Under the pieces are notes generated by a model that saw nothing but the letters and a program-made list of their open reading frames with translations, did no database searches and was not told the DNA's origin. A stretch of 47,602 nucleotides of DNA from a virus, in IMG/VR virus record IMGVR_UViG_3300003885_000007, positions 1-47,602 of that record, one strand, 5' to 3'. Every line of letters starts with the position of its first letter. The stretch's first letter is position 1. The position numbers and the translations under genes were made by a program. Shown in pieces: positions 1 to 6,073 of this stretch.

Positions 1-18
1 ATACTAACAGAGGTAGTT

Positions 19-171
19 ATGCATATACAGGTAGATATTAAGATCACTATTAAAATAGCTTTACAGACTGAATATAAACGAGTAGCTAACGAGAAAGATG
101 CAGACGTGTTGTGTAGAAGTAACCAAATGACGCGGATATTAAACGCTCTTGACTGGTTAGAGAGTAAGTAA
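19..171 (+). CDS. Small hypothetical protein, 50 aa (cargo gene of repeat module 4)
   Basis: A 50-residue frame begins with ATG 8 bases or so after an AGAGG Shine-Dalgarno. I do not recognise the product. It is charged, has no membrane segment, and ends ALDWLESK. If the window is circular it directly follows the short glycine repeat frame at the right end, exactly as the other small genes of this region follow their repeat frames. That position makes it a likely early accessory gene. Function unknown. Confidence 0.6.
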   Translation: MHIQVDIKITIKIALQTEYKRVANEKDADVLCRSNQMTRILNALDWLESK

Positions 172-194
172 GTATAAACCTGTTCTGAGTATTA

Positions 195-223
195 TTGACA
201 TTTAGATACAAACATGCGATAAT
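195..223 (+). promoter_or_regulatory. Sigma70-type promoter
   Basis: TTGACA at 195-200 and GATAAT at 218-223 are separated by 17 bases, which is near consensus. It should drive the early module array starting with the small membrane peptide at 258. Confidence 0.75.
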
Positions 224-257
224 ACGTCTAGATTATTTAACTTAATTAGGGTAATAT

Positions 258-344
258 ATGACTCCTTCACAGCTTTTAATACTTAATATAATACTAACGT
301 TAACTCTGCTTGGTGTATTAATATATATAGATATAATGAACTAG
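258..344 (+). CDS. Tiny single-pass membrane peptide, 28 aa
   Basis: ATG follows an AGGG Shine-Dalgarno by about 8 bases and sits just downstream of a strong promoter. Most of the 28 residues form one hydrophobic helix (LLILNIILTLTLLGVLIYI). It looks like a small membrane toxin-like or host-takeover peptide, but no family is recognised. The stop lies a few bases before the TAGTATATACTA palindrome at 349. Confidence 0.45.
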   Translation: MTPSQLLILNIILTLTLLGVLIYIDIMN

Positions 345-348
345 TCGT

Positions 349-360
349 TAGTATATACTA
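349..360. promoter_or_regulatory. TAGTATATACTA palindrome, copy 1
   Basis: Perfect 12-bp inverted repeat 15 bases before the start codon of the first glycine repeat gene. The surrounding TACTAATAGGTAAAG is nearly the same as at the copy at 47496, so element plus Shine-Dalgarno are duplicated as a unit. Confidence 0.7.
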
Positions 361-374
361 ATAGGTAAAGATAT

Positions 375-686
375 ATGGAAAATAAGAATGTAGGTAAAGG
401 TGACGGTGCCGGTAGAGGTTACGGTAGCGGTTACGGTAACGGTGACGGTTACGGTAACGGTGCCGGTAACGGTTACGGTGACGGTTACGGTTACGGTGCC
501 GGTGACGGTTACGGTAACGGTAACGGTGACGGTAGCAGCTACGGTTACGGTGCCGGTGACGGTTGCGGTAGCGGTTACGGTTACGGTTACGGTTACGGTG
601 CCGGTGACGGTTACGGTAGCGGTTACGGTTACGGTGACGGTGACGGTACCGGTGAAGGTGACGGTTCCGGTTACGGTAACGGTTAA
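375..686 (+). CDS. Glycine-rich Gly-X repeat protein (repeat module 1)
   Basis: After a short non-repeat start (MENKNVGKG), nearly every second residue of this 103-aa protein is Gly. The alternating residues are Tyr, Asp, Asn, Ala and Ser. Gly is encoded almost only by GGT and the partner codon almost always ends in C, so the DNA is a GGTNNC hexamer array. Composition resembles disordered Tyr/Gly-rich low-complexity proteins; no catalytic motif is seen. An overlapping frame reads Val-Thr repeats and is also open, a by-product of the hexamer. I favour the Gly frame because its start and AGG Shine-Dalgarno are shared with the copy at 47522. Its base composition is far more GC-rich than its neighbours. 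Function unknown. Confidence 0.6.
   Translation: MENKNVGKGDGAGRGYGSGYGNGDGYGNGAGNGYGDGYGYGAGDGYGNGNGDGSSYGYGAGDGCGSGYGYGYGYGAGDGYGSGYGYGDGDGTGEGDGSGYGNG
393..683 (+). repeat. GGTNNC hexamer array R1
   Basis: About 48 tandem 6-bp units, mostly GGTTAC, GGTGAC, GGTAAC, GGTGCC and GGTAGC. Each GGTNAC unit contains the interrupted palindrome GTNAC. Confidence 0.85.
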
Positions 687-698
687 TAGTATATACTA
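687..698. promoter_or_regulatory. TAGTATATACTA palindrome, copy 2
   Basis: Starts right after the stop of repeat gene 1 and abuts AAGGAG, the Shine-Dalgarno of the gene at 710. It could act as an operator or as a control site in the RNA. Confidence 0.7.
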
Positions 699-709
699 AG
701 GAGTATATT

Positions 710-961
710 ATGAAAGTAGCAAGTCCCCGCGTGGCACAGCCCCGTGTTTTAGCAAAACGAGCACAGATTAACTATGATGATCCCGAAGTACAGGTTAATA
801 TGTTTTATATAGCTTCTGAGCTTGCTTATCAGGCAGGTCTCCCTATTCTGGGTAATTTTATGCAATGTCAGGCAGGTATTGCTGAGCAAAAGGCTGGTTC
901 TGACCAGCAAGACAAACAACTACTGTTAATTGAGAATAATTCTCGTGCTACAGTTTCTTAA
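710..961 (+). CDS. Small hypothetical protein, 83 aa
   Basis: Cargo gene of module 1. AAGGAG precedes the ATG with good spacing. The N-terminus is basic (VAQPRVLAKRAQ) and is followed by a mixed region with one Cys. No recognised family. The start region (ATGAAAGTAG) matches the start of the cargo gene at 1668, so the translation start is part of the duplicated element while the bodies differ. Confidence 0.65.
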   Translation: MKVASPRVAQPRVLAKRAQINYDDPEVQVNMFYIASELAYQAGLPILGNFMQCQAGIAEQKAGSDQQDKQLLLIENNSRATVS

Positions 962-983
962 TATCATTAAAAGGTACTTAATT

Positions 984-1367
984 ATGAAAAAGAAAGAAAA
1001 CGGCGAATTACAAACTATCTCTTTAGATGGTGTAGACTATGTACGTAAAGATAGCGTAGATCTGGCACCAGCTGCAAAAGGCATGGCATATTGCGTAGTT
1101 AGAACTTATTCAGCAGGCGTACATATAGGTTATGTGGCCGAATTTGGAACTTTACACAATAAATATGCAAAGCTGATTAATTCACGTCGGTTATTTTCAT
1201 GGGAAGGGGCTTGCAGTCTGTCACAGGTAGCTATGGAGGGCGTTTCCTCTAATTCCCGCTTAGCTATAGAAGTCCCTGAAATTGAGCTGTCAGAAGCTAT
1301 TGAAGTTATCCCCTGCTCAGAAAAAGCTAGAAAAGTTTTGATGTCACTCACTGTCTGGAAAAAATAG
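984..1367 (+). CDS. DUF6948-like phage protein, 127 aa
   Basis: The pattern CVVRTYSAGVHIG, then INSRRLFSWEGACSLSQVA, then AIEVIPCSEKARK is that of a small family common in phages, which I recall as DUF6948. Function unknown. The frame is open upstream to 930, but the ATG at 984 has an AAAAGG Shine-Dalgarno and gives the expected N-terminus (MKKKENGELQ). It is a second cargo gene behind repeat module 1. Confidence 0.75.
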   Translation: MKKKENGELQTISLDGVDYVRKDSVDLAPAAKGMAYCVVRTYSAGVHIGYVAEFGTLHNKYAKLINSRRLFSWEGACSLSQVAMEGVSSNSRLAIEVPEIELSEAIEVIPCSEKARKVLMSLTVWKK

Positions 1368-1374
1368 TTCTCAA

Positions 1375-1644
1375 ATGAGCACTACTTGTGTAGGTTACGG
1401 TGACGGTTCCGGTGCCGGTAGAGGTTACGGTAACGGTTACGGTAGCGGTTACGGTTACGGTGACGGTGCCGGTAACCGTTACGGTAACGGTAGAGGCAAC
1501 GGTTACGGTTACGGTGACGGTAGCGGTGACGGTTACGGTAACGGTGCCTGTCACGGTTACGGTGACGGTGCCGGTAACCGTTACGGTAACGGTAGAGGCA
1601 ACGGTACCGGGTACGGTAACGGTGACGGTGACGGTGACGGTTAG
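1375..1644 (+). CDS. Glycine-rich Gly-X repeat protein (repeat module 2)
   Basis: This 89-aa frame starts MSTTCVGYGDG and continues as Gly-X dipeptides with Tyr, Asp, Asn, Ser, Ala and Arg. There is no convincing Shine-Dalgarno, so translation may depend on coupling to the gene ending at 1367. A Val-Thr frame overlaps it. Two 51-bp blocks inside are identical. Function unknown. Confidence 0.5.
   Translation: MSTTCVGYGDGSGAGRGYGNGYGSGYGYGDGAGNRYGNGRGNGYGYGDGSGDGYGNGACHGYGDGAGNRYGNGRGNGTGYGNGDGDGDG
1393..1643 (+). repeat. GGTNNC hexamer array R2 with a 51-bp internal duplication
   Basis: Positions 1453-1503 and 1555-1605 are identical, offset by 102 bp or 17 hexamers. This points to recent unequal exchange or slippage within the array. 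Confidence 0.85.
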
Positions 1645-1656
1645 TAGTATATACTA
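1645..1656. promoter_or_regulatory. TAGTATATACTA palindrome, copy 3
   Basis: Directly after the stop of repeat gene 2 and followed by AAGGAGTATATTATG, the same arrangement as copy 2. Confidence 0.7.
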
Positions 1657-1667
1657 AGGAGTATATT

Positions 1668-1868
1668 ATGAAAGTAGTAAAATATCGACGTAACCCAAAT
1701 AACCTAATTAAGGCGGGTTTTCCTGCATTTATTCAGCCTATTAACCATCCTAGTGATTTAGTATCAAATAATTCATTTGCCAGAACATCTATTGTTCAGC
1801 ATGTAGGTAAGCATGGCGGATTTATTACTGAAAATACTATGTATATACCCCATCAAGAGGTTACTTAA
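1668..1868 (+). CDS. Small hypothetical protein, 66 aa
   Basis: First cargo gene of module 2, with AAGGAG 7 bases before the ATG. Basic start (MKVVKYRRNPNN), no membrane segment, no recognised family. Its stop touches the next start (TAAATG), so the two are probably translationally coupled. Confidence 0.6.
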   Translation: MKVVKYRRNPNNLIKAGFPAFIQPINHPSDLVSNNSFARTSIVQHVGKHGGFITENTMYIPHQEVT

Positions 1869-2018
1869 ATGCTTACTAATCAGATGATACATAATAGTAT
1901 TTTACAGGACTGGATAGAGGGATTAGCTAGTCTACCTATCACTATTAAAAGATTGTGCCTATTAAATGGCTGGACAGACTATGGTGCTATAGACATTAAG
2001 GACATTCCCTATGTATGA
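1869..2018 (+). CDS. Small hypothetical protein, 49 aa
   Basis: Starts immediately after the upstream stop. The 49 residues include WIEGLASLPITIKRLCLLNG and end KDIPYV. The last 8 bases overlap the start of repeat gene 3, linking their translation. No family recognised. Confidence 0.5.
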   Translation: MLTNQMIHNSILQDWIEGLASLPITIKRLCLLNGWTDYGAIDIKDIPYV

Positions 2019-2277
2019 CGGTTACAGCGACGGTAACGGTAACGGTAACGGTTTCGGTAACGGTAGCGGTGACGGTTACGGTAACGGTAACGGTAACGGT
2101 AACGGTTACGGTGACGGTACCGGTTACGGTGACGGTAACAGTAACGGTAACGGTTACGGTGACGGTACCGGTTACGGTGACGGTTACGGCTACGGTAGCA
2201 GTTACGGTAACGGTAGCAGTTACAGTGGCGGTGACGGTGACGGTGCTGGTAGCGTTAACGGCGGTGGTAAAGGTTAA
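2011..2277 (+). CDS. Glycine-rich Gly-X repeat protein (repeat module 3)
   Basis: 88 aa, beginning MYDGYSDGNGNG and made of Gly-Asn, Gly-Asp, Gly-Tyr and Gly-Ser dipeptides. An AAGGA Shine-Dalgarno lies about 8 bases upstream. The next ATG, at 2015, opens the Val-Thr frame instead, so the two frames compete for one ribosome site; I favour the Gly frame. The tail (AGSVNGGGKG) is decayed repeat. Confidence 0.55.
   Translation: MYDGYSDGNGNGNGFGNGSGDGYGNGNGNGNGYGDGTGYGDGNSNGNGYGDGTGYGDGYGYGSSYGNGSSYSGGDGDGAGSVNGGGKG
2017..2268 (+). repeat. GGTNNC hexamer array R3 with internal duplication
   Basis: About 42 hexamers. Positions 2101-2136 and 2149-2184 are identical, offset by 48 bp or 8 units. 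The right end is degenerate. Confidence 0.8.
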
Positions 2278-2289
2278 TAACATATACTG
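2278..2289. promoter_or_regulatory. Degenerate TAGTATATACTA element
   Basis: TAACATATACTG keeps 9 of 12 bases. It sits at the standard place between repeat gene 3 and a GAGGAATATATTATG start site, so the architecture is kept although the palindrome is broken. Confidence 0.5.
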
Positions 2290-2300
2290 AGGAATATATT

Positions 2301-2540
2301 ATGTATGAAGTAAAAGTAGTAAAAGGTAGTAAAGTGTGTATATCTGATACACCTGCAGATGCAGTAACTGTACACAGTATTCTTATCCCAATAACTGTAT
2401 GGGAAGCCTGCCTAGTACATGGAGCAGAAGTAAGGTATCTAGAAGCTAGGCTAACTAGAGTACTTAGCCCCGACACAAAGAAGAAAGAGGCGAAATGCTT
2501 TATATGTGACTCAAAAAATAAGGGATGCGGATGGAAATAA
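2301..2540 (+). CDS. Small hypothetical protein with C-terminal Cys pair, 79 aa
   Basis: First cargo gene of module 3, preceded by TGAGGAA. The C-terminus contains CFICDSKNKGCGWK, a possible half metal site. Otherwise unrecognised. Its end overlaps the membrane protein gene at 2531. Confidence 0.6.
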   Translation: MYEVKVVKGSKVCISDTPADAVTVHSILIPITVWEACLVHGAEVRYLEARLTRVLSPDTKKKEAKCFICDSKNKGCGWK

Positions 2541-2839
2541 CACCAGTACAAGCTATATATTTATTTATACAAGCAGGAGTATTACTATTTTCTGCTTATT
2601 TATTAATTGAGCGTAAATGGCGGATACTTGCCATAGTTATAGGAGCATCAATGATAATAACATTAGCTGCCCCTGTTCGTATGACTATAGCCCCCTTACC
2701 TACGTATTACGAAACATCTTTTGAGGATTTACCTGAAAAGGTATCTCAAGAACCTGAGGACTTTAACGAGTCTTTAATTAACGAGCTAGAACAGCTCAAA
2801 CAACAGTCTGAGGACTTACAATATGAAATACATGACTAA
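2531..2839 (+). CDS. Small membrane protein with acidic coiled tail, 102 aa
   Basis: I chose ATG 2531 over ATG 2525 because AAGGG lies at proper spacing only for the former. Two hydrophobic segments lie near residues 8-25 and 31-50. A hydrophilic tail rich in Glu and Gln follows (INELEQLKQQSEDL), possibly a coiled coil. It overlaps the SPFH-like lipoprotein gene by 17 bases, so the two may form an envelope complex. That is inference only. Confidence 0.65.
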   Translation: MEITPVQAIYLFIQAGVLLFSAYLLIERKWRILAIVIGASMIITLAAPVRMTIAPLPTYYETSFEDLPEKVSQEPEDFNESLINELEQLKQQSEDLQYEIHD

Positions 2840-3677
2840 AATCGCTTTACTTGCCCTAACTTTAGGCATCTCTGCTTGTAGTTTTGAAACTATTGAACCT
2901 GCTACAATGGGGAAAGTATTAACTACGCAGGGATATTCACCTGATATATTGCCTCCCGGCAGATACACCCTCTGGGGACGTGATAAAATGATTATGTTAC
3001 AAACTAACATTAATACTTATCGGGAATCTGTTGATGTAGTCCTTAAAGATAAGCTTACTTTATCTGCTGATGTCCGCTTCCGGGGAAGTCTCCGTAAAGA
3101 TAAAACAGTTATTAATGCTATGTTTAATGAGATCAGCGCAGGTAAAGATGATATCGTTACCTTTAACGAGGTCTATGCTGTGTACGGCCTAATGGCAGTA
3201 CGGAATAAAACTCGTGAAGTTATTAGCCGGTACAGTGTAGAAGATGTTCATAAAAATTATGAACGCTTGTCGGTTGAGATCGGTGCCGCACTAAAAGAAG
3301 AGCTGAAAGATACTCCGTTAGAGATCTCGGATGTAGCTCTAGGCTCCATTAAGTATCCTGAAGTAGTGACATCGGCTATCAATGCTGCAAAAGAACGTGA
3401 TTTAGCCATCCAGAAGGAACAAGCACAGGCTAAGATTCAGTTAGTTAAGAAAAAGAATGAGAGAGTTCTTGCCGAAGCTGATTATCAGATTAAGATTACA
3501 AATGCCAAGGCTGTGCGAGATAGTAATAAGATTATTGGGCAAGGAATTACCCCAGCATTACTACAGTTACGTGCTCTGGAAGTGCAGGAAAAGATGAGTG
3601 ACAATGAAAATGTAGTATTTATGCCTTTTGAGGCTATGCAAACTACCGGCGCTCAAATACGTATGTTTAATAAGTAA
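2823..3677 (+). CDS. SPFH/Band 7-like lipoprotein
   Basis: 284 aa. The N-terminus is a lipoprotein signal with the lipobox ISAC at residues 16-19. The next region fits the SPFH/prohibitin pattern: IEPATMGKV, then PPGRYTLWGRDKM, then VDVVLKDKLTLSADVRFRG. Later come RYSVEDVHKNYE and a long Glu/Lys/Ala-rich helix (AAKERDLAIQKEQAQAKIQ) as in stomatin-type proteins. The protein should be anchored in the envelope of the infected cell and oligomerise there. In a phage this could protect the envelope or exclude other phages; neither role can be read from the sequence. GAGGA lies upstream. Confidence 0.8.
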   Translation: MKYMTKIALLALTLGISACSFETIEPATMGKVLTTQGYSPDILPPGRYTLWGRDKMIMLQTNINTYRESVDVVLKDKLTLSADVRFRGSLRKDKTVINAMFNEISAGKDDIVTFNEVYAVYGLMAVRNKTREVISRYSVEDVHKNYERLSVEIGAALKEELKDTPLEISDVALGSIKYPEVVTSAINAAKERDLAIQKEQAQAKIQLVKKKNERVLAEADYQIKITNAKAVRDSNKIIGQGITPALLQLRALEVQEKMSDNENVVFMPFEAMQTTGAQIRMFNK

Positions 3678-3735
3678 GTAAATCTTTATGGAATAAATCT
3701 AGCAAGGATGCTTTTACTAATTAAGAGGTAATATC

Positions 3736-3981
3736 ATGGCAAATTTACGCTCAGTGGCTCCTCGCCACTTAACCAAAAAGAAAAAAAGTCGTTTCCAGAA
3801 ATATGCAGCACTAACTACTGGCGCTAAGTTTCATTTCCCCCGTAGTTCTGAGGTGTTTGTAAAGATAGGTGACGCCTTTAGTGTGAGCACTCGCTCAGGA
3901 AAAGACTGTATACCTAACTTATTTGAAACAGTAGTATTCTGTGGGTACCAGCCACATTACTACCCGATAGCAGGGGCATAA
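3736..3981 (+). CDS. Hypothetical protein, 81 aa
   Basis: Has an AAGAGG Shine-Dalgarno. A strongly basic N-terminus (RHLTKKKKSRFQK) is followed by a beta-rich stretch (EVFVKIGDAFSVSTRSG). No family recognised. It ends one base before the next start, at the head of the peptide-modification operon. Confidence 0.6.
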   Translation: MANLRSVAPRHLTKKKKSRFQKYAALTTGAKFHFPRSSEVFVKIGDAFSVSTRSGKDCIPNLFETVVFCGYQPHYYPIAGA

Positions 3982-3982
3982 A

Positions 3983-4648
3983 ATGGGTGTTGTTTTCCAG
4001 TTCTTTGATAAAGATATGCGCCAACTATCGGACAAGACGACTGACATCTGCTTTGGCTTTTTTCAAGGAGGATATTCCGCCGACTTTAGAGCTAAAGTTG
4101 CTTATATTAAGTATTTTCCATATACTGTGCTTGCTAGAGCTACTGCTAACTCCTATTTACGCCTTTTACGTAAGGCGGGTATAGAGGAGATTGTTGATTT
4201 TCCTAAGAGGAGCTCCTATACTTCTATCTGTAAAACAGGTGTTTCTGTAGACCTTACTAAACACTCTGTCCCAATTGCTGTGGGGGCTTTAGAATTGATT
4301 CGTAATGCTTGTAACCATCCAAGATTCATTGATAACGTAATGGCTACTTATGCTCATAAATTCCACCCCTTAGTAGCCCTGTACATGCCGAGAGTGGGGT
4401 ATATAGAATGCCCTTATGCAGACACTACTGCTCCTTTTTCTGCTAAGTATGATATAGGTAATATCAGTATATTCAGAAATGCTAAACAAAACAAAGATAA
4501 ATATGGTTTATGGAAAGATAGAAATGACTATCGCGGAGTGTTTGATGTGTATTCTGGAGACAGTATACGAAAAATCGGTAATATTAAGCACTCTGTTAAT
4601 GGAATAAGAGAAGTAGAGGCAGAATTAATGAAAAGGAAATTATTATGA
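3983..4648 (+). CDS. Hypothetical protein of the peptide-modification operon, 221 aa
   Basis: I do not recognise the family. The frame has normal composition and ends with a basic helix (REVEAELMKRKLL). Its stop overlaps the start of the amidoligase gene by 4 bases, so the two are translated together. The position suggests a partner or substrate carrier of the amidoligases; this is inference. Confidence 0.65.
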   Translation: MGVVFQFFDKDMRQLSDKTTDICFGFFQGGYSADFRAKVAYIKYFPYTVLARATANSYLRLLRKAGIEEIVDFPKRSSYTSICKTGVSVDLTKHSVPIAVGALELIRNACNHPRFIDNVMATYAHKFHPLVALYMPRVGYIECPYADTTAPFSAKYDIGNISIFRNAKQNKDKYGLWKDRNDYRGVFDVYSGDSIRKIGNIKHSVNGIREVEAELMKRKLL

Positions 4649-5454
4649 GTACAATTGGCTGTGATCCAGAAGTATTCTTAGTGGATACTTCTGGTGAATA
4701 TATCCCTAGTATAGGGTTAGTTGGGGGGACTAAAAAGAGCCCCTTAAAAGTTGTTGGTGGCTTTGTACAAGAAGACAATGTAACCGCTGAGTTTAATATA
4801 CCTCCTATAGACTTAGATGCTCCAGAAGACTTTGTGGCAGCAGTACAGCTAGTAATGAAGTCTTTAGAAGATAAAGTAAGTAAAAAGAACCTTAAACTAT
4901 CTTTAAGGAGTAGTGCTAGATTTCAGCCACATTTTCTCCAAAATGAGGCAGCAATAGAGTCTGGGTGTGATCCAGATTTAAATGTATATTCAGGTAAACG
5001 TAATGTATATCCCTCTTTATTTTATACAGATATGCGTTCCTGCGGAGGACATATACACTTCGGTGATAAAGATATCTTCCAAGAACCGGGCTCACGTGAA
5101 GCATTTATAAAACTATGTGACTACCATATTGGTCTGCCTTTAAACGCTATCTCATGGGACAAGGAGCGAACACAGACGTATGGAAAAGCAGGGAATTATA
5201 GGTACAAGCCTTACGGGGTAGAATACCGAACACCTAGCAACATATGGCTACATACTGCCGAGTTAATGTACTTTGTTTGTGAAGGTATACGTAAAGCTAA
5301 ATCTGATTTAATTACAAATAATATTCGGAATATTAATATAGTGAATGCGTTAGCTGTAGACACTATAACTTCAGGAGACTTTTCACAATACCTTAGTCTC
5401 CTCCCTGCAATTGACCGTAAGTTTATTACTCATATAAGGAAGACAGTATGTTAA
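4645..5454 (+). CDS. phiEco32-like amidoligase-type 2 (COOH-NH2 ligase)
   Basis: A 269-aa GS-like carboxylate-amine ligase. Visible motifs are GCDPEVF at residues 5-11, DNVTAEFNIPP at 44-54, CGGHIHFG at 133-140 and GVEYRTPSNIW at 191-201. The acidic and His residues match the metal/ATP and substrate sites of the phage amidoligase-type 2 family. The enzyme should use ATP to form an amide bond between a carboxylate and an amine, on a peptide or small molecule. It overlaps both neighbours by a few bases. The family and its linkage to the enzymes below are known from comparative genomics (Iyer and colleagues); its substrate is not established. Confidence 0.9.
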   Translation: MSTIGCDPEVFLVDTSGEYIPSIGLVGGTKKSPLKVVGGFVQEDNVTAEFNIPPIDLDAPEDFVAAVQLVMKSLEDKVSKKNLKLSLRSSARFQPHFLQNEAAIESGCDPDLNVYSGKRNVYPSLFYTDMRSCGGHIHFGDKDIFQEPGSREAFIKLCDYHIGLPLNAISWDKERTQTYGKAGNYRYKPYGVEYRTPSNIWLHTAELMYFVCEGIRKAKSDLITNNIRNINIVNALAVDTITSGDFSQYLSLLPAIDRKFITHIRKTVC

Positions 5455-6071
5455 TTGAACATGACTCTCTAGCCGACACACAATTACGCTTCACTGGAGT
5501 ACTAGGAACTATTAAAAATAGACCTTGCATGTTAACCACAATTCTTTCCATAGACCATGTTAATCAGGTATTTTTTTCTAATATAGAGCGGCTATGTAAA
5601 GATTCTGGTATGTGGGAAAGGGAGAACAATGTTAAAATTAATGTAAAGGATTTTTCATTAGTTTTCCCTTTGCTTGGTTTTACTAACTTTGGTAAAGATG
5701 CTTATTTTGTGACCCGAGGTATGCCCGGATCGTATCGGGTAGGTGCTACTAAAAATGCATATGATGTGAAGCTAGTCCCCGGCAACCTAGATACTAATAG
5801 AAAAACATTAATACTAATGAGAAGCGTTACTCCAACTTATGTTGACTTAAATCAAGCGCTTGATTTAGTATTTTCAGGAATAAGGAACAGCTGTGCTGTT
5901 ACCGCATCTCTGTGTATTATAAAGAAGGATAGTCGTAGTGTATACGTTTTTAGAGATATGCTCTCTATAGGCACGCTAGATATGAGCACTAGTACCCTAG
6001 AGCTAGAAAAAATAAATATTTGTTATAAAGAAGAGCTTAAAGAAGCTGGAATCACTGTGAAGGAATTATAA
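5448..6071 (+). CDS. Hypothetical protein of the peptide-modification operon, 207 aa
   Basis: Not recognised. It lies between the two amidoligase genes, overlapping the first by 7 bases and ending 2 bases before the second. The mixed alpha/beta composition shows no membrane segment and no catalytic motif that I can name. The operon position makes an accessory role in the same pathway likely. Confidence 0.65.
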   Translation: MLIEHDSLADTQLRFTGVLGTIKNRPCMLTTILSIDHVNQVFFSNIERLCKDSGMWERENNVKINVKDFSLVFPLLGFTNFGKDAYFVTRGMPGSYRVGATKNAYDVKLVPGNLDTNRKTLILMRSVTPTYVDLNQALDLVFSGIRNSCAVTASLCIIKKDSRSVYVFRDMLSIGTLDMSTSTLELEKINICYKEELKEAGITVKEL

Positions 6072-6073
6072 AG

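Noticed and set aside
393-683. CRISPR array or clustered direct repeats with spacers
   Set aside because: The unit is a continuous 6-bp repeat without unique spacers, and no cas genes are present.
400-699. Val-Thr repeat frames overlapping the Gly frames on both strands (also 1400-1657, 2015-2290, and minus-strand copies)
   Set aside because: They are open only because the GGTNNC hexamer has no stop in those frames. Starts are internal, no Shine-Dalgarno fits (except a possible competition at 2015), and the fourth copy has no such start.
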